NCBI RefSeq assembly: GCF_012276985.1
Contig: NZ_JAAXMM010000020.1
Location: 1-64,000, forward strand
DNA length: 64,000 nt
From: Agrobacterium sp. a22-2
GTDB taxonomy: Bacteria; Pseudomonadota; Alphaproteobacteria; Rhizobiales; Rhizobiaceae
Direction of reading: 5' to 3'
Below are positions 58,708 to 64,000 of the stretch, one piece after another. The first letter of the stretch is position 1. Every line of letters starts with the position of its first letter. The notes under the pieces are model-generated. The model saw only the letters and a list, made by a program, of their open reading frames with translations, ran no database searches and was not told where the DNA came from. The position numbers and the translations under genes were made by a program.

Positions 58708-59391
58708 ATGCGGCGCGAGCCGCTAAAGCCAGACAACAAGACCCTGCGATGGAGCCTTGCGGCAGCCCTGCTGCTGCATCTCTTCATCGCAGTGGTTCTC
58801 CTGTCCCTGCCCTTGCCCGATGCGCCGCCGGTTCCGCCGGAAGACAGCATCAGCGTCGAGATTGTCTCCGCACCGCCGGTCCTTGCTCCCGCGGCGGAAC
58901 CACTGAGCGCTCAGGCCCCGAATCCGCCGCCGATAACGCCGCCCACGCCCACGCCCACGCCCACGCCCACGCCGGATCAGGCACCGCAAGCCGGCGCACC
59001 TGTCAAGGCCACGACACTCTACTCGGCCAAGCGCCTTGCCGATCCGCGCAGCCGTAGCGCGCGCCTCAGCCTCGGCCAATTGGCGCGCGACGAAAAGATC
59101 ATCCAGACCTGCAATCTCGAGGCGATGGAGCAGGTGCACCAGTGGAACGCCGCCCTGCAGCCGGACTTCGTGGTGGCCTATACCTTTGCCGACACGAAAC
59201 TGGCCGGCAAGACCCTGACCGCCAACGGCGCCGCGATCCGCATCGCCAACCACTGGTTTGCGATGCGCTACACCTGCCGGACAGGAGAGGCGGAGGCCGT
59301 CACGGCGTTCGAATTCATACTTGGCGAGGCGATTCCGGAGGCGAAATGGTCGGAGTATAATCTGGTGGTTCAGGACGAGCCGGGGGATTAG
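58708..59391 (+). CDS. DUF930 domain protein with TonB-like N-terminus
   Basis: A 227-residue protein. One N-terminal helix (LRWSLAAALLLHLFIAVVLLSLPLP) is followed by a proline-rich arm (about 28-95) with a PT repeat, as in TonB. The C-terminal DUF930 domain holds two cysteines (IIQTCNLEAMEQV and RYTCRTGEAEAV) and the SEYNLV end. Probably spans the periplasm; role unknown. Confidence 0.85.
   Translation: MRREPLKPDNKTLRWSLAAALLLHLFIAVVLLSLPLPDAPPVPPEDSISVEIVSAPPVLAPAAEPLSAQAPNPPPITPPTPTPTPTPTPDQAPQAGAPVKATTLYSAKRLADPRSRSARLSLGQLARDEKIIQTCNLEAMEQVHQWNAALQPDFVVAYTFADTKLAGKTLTANGAAIRIANHWFAMRYTCRTGEAEAVTAFEFILGEAIPEAKWSEYNLVVQDEPGD
58942..58971 (+). repeat. Hexamer tandem repeat (CCCACG)x5 in the DUF930 gene
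   Basis: Five perfect CCCACG units encode the proline-threonine run of the periplasmic arm. Being a multiple of three, gain or loss of units would change arm length without frameshift. Confidence 0.8.
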
Positions 59392-59437
59392 GGTCTGTGT
59401 CCTGTTATGGTTTAGAGGACACGGCAGAGCCAGTTTA

Positions 59438-59620
59438 CCCCCTCTGACCTGCCGGCCATCTCCCCCACAAGGGGGGAGAAGACCCAACCGAAACCGCTCG
59501 GCTCTATCCGTCAAGGGTGCGACTGGGTTAAGCCCTCCCCCCTTGTGGGGAGGGTTTGGGAGGGGACTGTTTTCATATGCCATCTCCCCCATGTGGGGGG
59601 AGATGGCCGGCAGGGGGGCA
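59438..59620. repeat. Mosaic intergenic repeat cluster upstream of pqqA
   Basis: Left arm (about 59438-59480) and right arm (about 59581-59616) are inverted copies of the GGCCGGCAGG / CTCCCCC family, with another hairpin between them (CCCTCCCC...GGGGAGGG, about 59533-59551). The structure parallels the 55.2-55.4 kb pair but is less perfect. Confidence 0.65.
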
Positions 59621-59761
59621 CCACAGATCGAAGCGGCCGAACCACATCACCGCCAAAACCGATACGTTTGGCTGTGTTGCCGGGCTTGGACGGCAGCGGA
59701 TACCATCGGTCCTGCTTGGAGGAGTGTCCGGCCGTGAATTGTCCGATCTGTCGGGCATAGG

Positions 59762-59781
59762 CCTTTGCCCCTTTGCAAAGG
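59762..59781. promoter_or_regulatory. Inverted repeat upstream of pqqA
   Basis: CCTTTGC-6-GCAAAGG, perfect 7-bp arms, 36 bases before the pqqA start. It could be an operator or leader hairpin controlling the pqq operon; nothing in the window identifies a binder. Confidence 0.45.
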
Positions 59782-59817
59782 ACATCAAGCGTGCTTTCAA
59801 CCCTGGGAGGAATGACC

Positions 59818-59913
59818 ATGAAATGGAATGCCCCTAAATTCGTCGAGGTCAGCTGCGGCATGGAAATCAACCGGTATGCGCCGGCGGATGGCGACGAGCC
59901 CGTGCTGTTCTAG
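59818..59913 (+). CDS. pqqA: PQQ precursor peptide PqqA
   Basis: A 31-residue peptide, MKWNAPKFVEVSCGMEINRY then a short acidic tail. Its Glu-Ile-Asn-Arg-Tyr motif (E16 and Tyr20) is the pair cross-linked by PqqE to build pyrroloquinoline quinone. GGGAGG lies upstream of the ATG. First gene of pqqABCDE, and short enough to be missed by gene callers. Confidence 0.96.
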   Translation: MKWNAPKFVEVSCGMEINRYAPADGDEPVLF

Positions 59914-59937
59914 TCTGTTCCAGCGGAGCACGAGGCG

Positions 59938-60852
59938 ATGACGAAGGCTCGTTTCCTCGTGCTCGGCGCAGCGGCCGGCGGTGGCCTGCCGCAATGGAAT
60001 TGCGGCTGTCGCAATTGCGTGGCGGCGCGCGACCCGTTGTCCGGCCTTAAACCCCAGACGCAATCGTCCCTGGCCGTCAGCCTCGACGGCGAGCGTTGGG
60101 TGGTGTTCAACGCCTCGCCGGATCTGCGCGCCCAGATCGAGCATAACCCTTGCCTGCATCCGCGTGATTTGCGCGACAGTCCGATCTCCAGCGTGGTGAT
60201 CACCAATGGCGACGTGGATCATATTGCCGGGCTGCTGACGCTGCGCGAAAAGCAGGCCTTCACGCTTTATGCAACGCCGGCGCTGACCGACACGCTGCGG
60301 CAGAACCCTGTTTTCCAGGTGCTGGACCCCGCTTTCGTGCGGCAGACGGTTGTTCAGCTCGACACGCCGTTTTCGCCGTTGCCGGGGCTGGAAATTCGCC
60401 TGTTTGCCGTGCCCGGCAAGGTGCCGCTCTATCTCGAGACCGCCGATCTGCAGCTCGACCAGGAGACCGACCAGACGGTCGGCGTCGAATTCCGCCTCGG
60501 CGCGCGGCGTGCCTATTACATTCCCGGCTGCGGCTCCCTGCCCGATGCGCTGGCGACGCGGCTTGACGGCGCCGATCTGCTGTTCTTCGACGGCACGGTG
60601 TTCGAGGATGCCGACATGATCGCCGCCGGCGTTGGCACCAAGACCGGGCGGCGCATGGGACATATGCCGATCCATGGGGCGGGCGGCAGCCTAACGGCGC
60701 TGTCGGCGCTGTCGATCGGCCAGACCATCTACGTGCACATCAACAATACCAACCCGATCTGGCAGGCGGGGCCTGAACGCGACCTCGTCGAGGCGCACGG
60801 GTTCCAAATCGGCCATGACGGAATGGAGGTGACCCTTGCAGCCAACCCCTGA
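59938..60852 (+). CDS. pqqB: PQQ biosynthesis protein PqqB
   Basis: A 304-residue metallo-beta-lactamase-fold protein. It has the N-terminal VLGAAAGGGLPQWNCGCRNC with the zinc cysteines and TNGDVDHIAGLLTL. PqqB hydroxylates the cross-linked peptide intermediate. Its end overlaps the pqqC start by 17 bases. Confidence 0.96.
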   Translation: MTKARFLVLGAAAGGGLPQWNCGCRNCVAARDPLSGLKPQTQSSLAVSLDGERWVVFNASPDLRAQIEHNPCLHPRDLRDSPISSVVITNGDVDHIAGLLTLREKQAFTLYATPALTDTLRQNPVFQVLDPAFVRQTVVQLDTPFSPLPGLEIRLFAVPGKVPLYLETADLQLDQETDQTVGVEFRLGARRAYYIPGCGSLPDALATRLDGADLLFFDGTVFEDADMIAAGVGTKTGRRMGHMPIHGAGGSLTALSALSIGQTIYVHINNTNPIWQAGPERDLVEAHGFQIGHDGMEVTLAANP

Positions 60853-61615
60853 CAGAAACGCCTTCGAGGCTCGGCTCCGGGCCATCGGCGCGGCGCGCTA
60901 TCACGACAAGCATCCGTTCCACCAGATGCTGCATGGTGGCGGCTGTTCGATGACGCAGGTGCGTGCCTGGGTGATCAACCGCTATTATTACCAGAGCCGC
61001 ATCCCGATGAAGGACGCCGCCTTCCTGTCGCGCTGCGAGGACCCGCAGCTCCGGCGCATCTGGCGCAGCCGCATCGACGATCATGACGGCGGGCTCAACG
61101 AAGGGGGTGGCATCCGCCGCTGGCTGAAGCTGGCCGAAGCGGTCGGGCTCGATCCGGACTATGTCGCCTCGACCCGCGGCGTGCTGGCCGGCACGCGCTT
61201 TGCCGTCGATGCCTATGTGCATTTCGTGCGGGAGAAACCGTTGCTGGAAGCGGTCGCCTCGTCGCTGACCGAAATGTTCGCGCCGGCCATCCACACCAAC
61301 CGCATTGCCGGGCTGCTGCAGCACTATGCCTTTGCCGACGACCAGGCGCTCTCCTATTTTCGCCAACGCCTCAACGAGGCGCCGGACGATGTGGCTTTCG
61401 GGCTCAACTTCGTGCTCGACCATGCCGACACGCTGGAAAAGCAGGATGCCGCCGCCGCGGCGCTGACCTTCAAGACCGATGTTCTTTGGTCGCAGCTCGA
61501 CACGCTGCATTCGGCCTATGTGGCGCCCGCGCGCCTGCCACCCGGTGGCTGGGACGGGCGCGAAGGCGTCACCGGCGAGATCGACGAACACCCGATGCGG
61601 GGAGCGGCGGAATGA
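60836..61615 (+). CDS. pqqC: Pyrroloquinoline-quinone synthase PqqC
   Basis: A 259-residue heme-oxygenase-fold oxidase catalysing the final ring closure and eight-electron oxidation to PQQ. It shows RYHDKHPFHQMLHGG, WVINRYYYQSRIPMKDA and a C-terminal TDVLWSQLDTLHSAY. The start is TTG at 60836, within the 3' end of pqqB, preceded by GGAGGTGA. The stop overlaps the pqqD ATG. Confidence 0.96.
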   Translation: MQPTPDRNAFEARLRAIGAARYHDKHPFHQMLHGGGCSMTQVRAWVINRYYYQSRIPMKDAAFLSRCEDPQLRRIWRSRIDDHDGGLNEGGGIRRWLKLAEAVGLDPDYVASTRGVLAGTRFAVDAYVHFVREKPLLEAVASSLTEMFAPAIHTNRIAGLLQHYAFADDQALSYFRQRLNEAPDDVAFGLNFVLDHADTLEKQDAAAAALTFKTDVLWSQLDTLHSAYVAPARLPPGGWDGREGVTGEIDEHPMRGAAE

Positions 61616-61935
61616 GCGATCACCTGGCCAAGACCGCAAGCGCCCCGGACCCGGTTGCCGTCAGCGGCGCCACGGTCGCCCGGCTGGCGCGCGGCGTGCG
61701 GCTGCGCGAGGATCCGGTGCGCGGCCAGACCGTGCTTCTGGCGCCGGAGCGGGCTTTGGCGCTGGACGAGATTGCCGTTGCCATCGTCAAGGCGCTTGAT
61801 GGTGAGCGCGATCTGGCGGTGATCGCCGAGGGTTTCGCCCGGCAGTTCGAGGCCCCTCAGGAGCAGGTGCTGGCCGACGTGATCGCCTTTATCCACGAAT
61901 TCTCCAACCGGCGCCTGCTGGAGATCGTCCGATGA
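61612..61935 (+). CDS. pqqD: PqqA-binding chaperone PqqD
   Basis: A 107-residue protein that presents PqqA to PqqE. After a variable start come RLARGVRLREDPVRGQTVLLAPERALALDEIAVAIVKALDG and the LADVIAFIHEFSNRRLLEI helix, the RiPP recognition fold. ATGA overlaps at both ends tie it to pqqC and pqqE. Confidence 0.95.
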   Translation: MSDHLAKTASAPDPVAVSGATVARLARGVRLREDPVRGQTVLLAPERALALDEIAVAIVKALDGERDLAVIAEGFARQFEAPQEQVLADVIAFIHEFSNRRLLEIVR

Positions 61936-63047
61936 CCGAACATCCCGCCCCCGAACGCTTTGTCAGCACCCAAGCGCCGCCGCCGATCGCCATGCTGGCG
62001 GAACTGACCCACCGCTGTCCGCTGGCCTGTCCCTATTGCTCCAATCCGCTGGAGCTGACGCAGGCATCGCTGGAGCTTTCGACGGAAGAATGGATCGACA
62101 CCTTCCGGCAGGCGGCCGATCTCGGCGTGCTGCATCTGCATCTCTCCGGCGGCGAGCCGGCGTCGCGCCGCGATCTGGTCGAGCTGACCAGGGCTGCATC
62201 CGGGCTTGGGCTCTATACCAACCTGATCACCTCGGGCGTCGGGCTGACCGAGGCGCGCATCGGCGCGCTGGCCGATGCCGGGCTCGATCATCTGCAGCTC
62301 TCGATCCAGGGCGTGACGCCTGATAAGGCCGATCTGGTCGGCGGTTATGCCGGCGGCTACGCCCGCAAGATGGCGGTGGCCGGCTGGACCCATGCCAGCG
62401 GCATTCCGCTGACGGTCAACGCCGTCTGCCACAAGCAGAACATGGACGAGCTTGAAGCCATGGTGCAGCTTGCGATCGAGCTTGGCGCGCGGCGCATCGA
62501 AATCGCCACCGTGCAGTTTCACGGCTGGGCCGAGCGCAACCGGCAGGCGCTGATGCCGACGCGCGAGCAGGTGCTCTCGGCCAATGCCTTTGTCGAGGAG
62601 GCGCGCCGCCGCCACGAGGGCGTGCTGGTGATCGACTATGTGCCGGCAGACCATCATTCACGCTATCCGAAAGCCTGCATGGGCGGCTGGGGGCGAACGG
62701 GCCTCAACATCACGCCGTCCGGGCGGGTGCTGCCCTGCCATGCCGCCGAGACGATCCGGGGCTTGCACTTCGACGATGTGCGCCAGACGCCGCTTGCCGA
62801 CATCTGGTATCGCGGCCAAGCCTTCAATGCCTTTCGCGGCGACGACTGGATGCAGGAGCCCTGCCGCAGTTGCGCCCGCAAGCATATCGATTTCGGCGGC
62901 TGCCGCTGCCAGGCCATGGCGCTGGCCGGCGATCCGGCCGCCGTCGACCCGGTCTGCCAACATTCGCCGTTGCATGGCTCGCTTGCCACGCTGGCCGAAG
63001 AAGACGGGATGGCGACGCCTCCGGCCTTCGTCTATCGGGGGCGATAG
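61932..63047 (+). CDS. pqqE: PqqE radical SAM enzyme
   Basis: A 371-residue enzyme linking E16 and Y20 of PqqA. The radical-SAM cluster motif is CPLACPYCSNP near residue 30, and the C-terminal SPASM cysteines lie in MGGWGRTGLN...LPCHAAE and CRSCARKHIDFGGCRCQA. Last gene of the pqq operon. Confidence 0.96.
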   Translation: MTEHPAPERFVSTQAPPPIAMLAELTHRCPLACPYCSNPLELTQASLELSTEEWIDTFRQAADLGVLHLHLSGGEPASRRDLVELTRAASGLGLYTNLITSGVGLTEARIGALADAGLDHLQLSIQGVTPDKADLVGGYAGGYARKMAVAGWTHASGIPLTVNAVCHKQNMDELEAMVQLAIELGARRIEIATVQFHGWAERNRQALMPTREQVLSANAFVEEARRRHEGVLVIDYVPADHHSRYPKACMGGWGRTGLNITPSGRVLPCHAAETIRGLHFDDVRQTPLADIWYRGQAFNAFRGDDWMQEPCRSCARKHIDFGGCRCQAMALAGDPAAVDPVCQHSPLHGSLATLAEEDGMATPPAFVYRGR

Positions 63048-63317
63048 GCATAAATCCGGGGATTGGCAGCCACGTTACGTCCTGGAATTCTCCGTTGGGG
63101 CCCTGGTTTTACCCGAGCGATCGGGCAGCGCTGCCGGCTTTTGCCGCTTGTTTTGGCTATTCTTGCCCCAAGAACCGCCATTTGCATGAGAAATAAGGCC
63201 GTTCAACCTAGTAATTGGGTGGGGTTATCTGATACCGAGAAGCTACGATACGCGACAGGCGCCTTTTTTGAGCCGTTCTTTCACGGCCCGGCCCCTCTAT
63301 AAACCTCTCAAGGACAC

Positions 63318-63608
63318 ATGATGATCGAGCTGACACCGACCCAAATCCGCGGGTTGAAACTTGCCAATGATGGCGACCTCTTTCCGCAGCCCGCCAAGCG
63401 GTGGACGCACGAAAACGCCGGCATCACCTACGCCCGCACCGACCGCTTCAAGGAACGGCCGCAGAAGGTCAAGTTCCTGACCAACACCACCGTGGACGAA
63501 CTGCGCGCGCTTGGCTTCCTGCAGCGCCGCAATGTGTCTGATGTCCTCGAAGAAGATCCCCACGAGATCACCATGGCCGGCAAGATCTGGCTGTTGAAGA
63601 ACAAGTAG
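63318..63608 (+). CDS. Hypothetical protein
   Basis: A 96-residue soluble protein: MIELTPTQIRGLKLANDGDLFPQ at the start and VDELRALGFLQRRNVSDVLEEDPHEITMAGKIWLL at the end, a layout like a small winged-helix (the last part resembles the end of an HTH domain and the glycine-lysine turn of a wing). AAGGA precedes the ATG. No family named with confidence. Confidence 0.6.
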   Translation: MMIELTPTQIRGLKLANDGDLFPQPAKRWTHENAGITYARTDRFKERPQKVKFLTNTTVDELRALGFLQRRNVSDVLEEDPHEITMAGKIWLLKNK

Positions 63609-63790
63609 TCCAAGCGACCCGATCCAGACGAGTGATGAGCCCGTCGGCAGCCCGCCGACGATGGCAAAGCCGTGTCCGCACGACAAGGTGCCGCCTCGTG
63701 AGCGCCACCGCAAAAAGCTGCGCTTCGTCAGTTCCAAGCCGCCTAAGCTTCCGCTAAGGTCCGCGCAAAGAGCTTGAGAGGATGAACCGG

Positions 63791-64000
63791 ATGTCAGACA
63801 TTTTCGCCCGCATCGTTGCCATGATTGGCGCCGTGATGATCCTGATGCGGCGCTGGGGCACCAGCCCGCATGCGCCCGCCGTTGGCGCTACGCCGGCCAT
63901 TCCCGACGCCCAGCCACAGCGCATCCCGACGCTGAAAATGCCGACAGCCAAGGGCTGGAGCGACGGCCATGTGCCGACGGCAGCCCCCGGCCTCAAGGTC
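63791..64000 (+). CDS. Probable PQQ-dependent sorbosone/glucose dehydrogenase, 5' part (cut by window end)
   Basis: An open frame of 70 codons running off the window. Helix FARIVAMIGAVMILM at the N-terminus (membrane anchor or signal), then a proline-rich linker and RIPTLKMPTAKGWSDGHVPTAAPGLKV. I recognise this stretch from membrane-linked L-sorbosone dehydrogenases, in which NAFA..L.HPRW would follow. GAGAGG nine bases upstream supports 63791. Position after pqqABCDE agrees. Function is inferred from the N-terminus only. Confidence 0.6.
   Translation, partial: MSDIFARIVAMIGAVMILMRRWGTSPHAPAVGATPAIPDAQPQRIPTLKMPTAKGWSDGHVPTAAPGLKV

Noticed and set aside
1..64000. tRNA, rRNA, CRISPR array, integrase, transposase or phage structural genes
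   Set aside because: None seen on either strand; repeats found are short dispersed palindromes, not spacer arrays.

Overview
The window reads as chromosomal DNA of an alphaproteobacterium of the order Hyphomicrobiales, most likely family Rhizobiaceae. The basis is high GC, the gene order ctaC-ctaD-ctaB-coxF-ctaG-ctaE ... surf1 ... ispH ... thrB-rnhA, the pdxH / dnaJ-like / fabI / aroC / ribB neighbourhood, an M16 peptidase beside thrC, IalB- and RT0821-type envelope proteins, and rhizobial palindromic intergenic repeats. Genus cannot be fixed from this alone. I see no tRNA, rRNA, CRISPR array, transposase, integrase or phage structural gene.

Layout. 1-4.9 kb: small accessory units (NIPSNAP/ABM pair divergent from an ArsR regulator, exported carbonic anhydrase, SMR pump with TetR, an orphan HicB-like antitoxin, a HAD phosphatase). 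4.9-13.3 kb: lipid kinase, lipoprotein, thrC, M16 protease, GNAT, PAS-GGDEF-EAL protein. 13.3-19.3 kb: hypothetical gene, repeats, LysE exporter, YqgE, a DsbD-alpha-like protein, peroxiredoxin, a P-loop kinase, an esterase and a Dabb protein. 19.5-31.7 kb, mostly minus strand: the aa3 cytochrome oxidase and heme A genes followed by ispH, thrB and rnhA, interrupted by extra genes. 32-39.3 kb: IalB, TldD, an AT-rich island of tiny membrane proteins, YCII, SDR/TetR pair, MazG-like protein, D,D-carboxypeptidase with SPOR domain. 39.5-47.6 kb: MFS and TSUP transporters, polysaccharide deacetylase, pdxH, lipoprotein, J-domain protein, fabI, phosphatase, DUF1344. 47.8-55.2 kb: a CHASE-PAS-GGDEF-EAL protein, aroC, ribB, DUF1993, a solitary flagellin. 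55.2-64 kb: paired inverted repeats, a YcaQ-like glycosylase, bioMNY, DUF930, pqqABCDE and the start of a probable PQQ-dependent sorbosone-type dehydrogenase.

How the genes work together. The cox cluster encodes the three core subunits of the aa3 oxidase, the copper chaperone Cox11, heme O synthase and SURF1; an FNR/FixK-type box lies just upstream of ctaC. bioMNY is a complete ECF biotin importer. pqqABCDE makes PQQ, and the gene cut by the window end probably uses it.

Most interesting observations. (1) Two places, 17.75-19.05 kb and 22.53-23.05 kb, share one architecture: the 3' end of a resident gene (Dabb gene; ispH) is present twice, with one foreign-looking gene in the same orientation (esterase; two-TM protein) between the true end and a decayed second copy. 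This suggests insertion at gene 3' ends with rebuilding of the target, although no recombinase is present. (2) A SoxR/MerR-type promoter with a 19-bp spacer lies upstream of the MFS pump. (3) Perfect or near-perfect operator palindromes lie next to the ArsR, both TetR and HicB genes. (4) An AT-rich island encodes overlapping tiny membrane proteins. (5) Mosaic intergenic repeats include a perfect 47-bp inverted pair.
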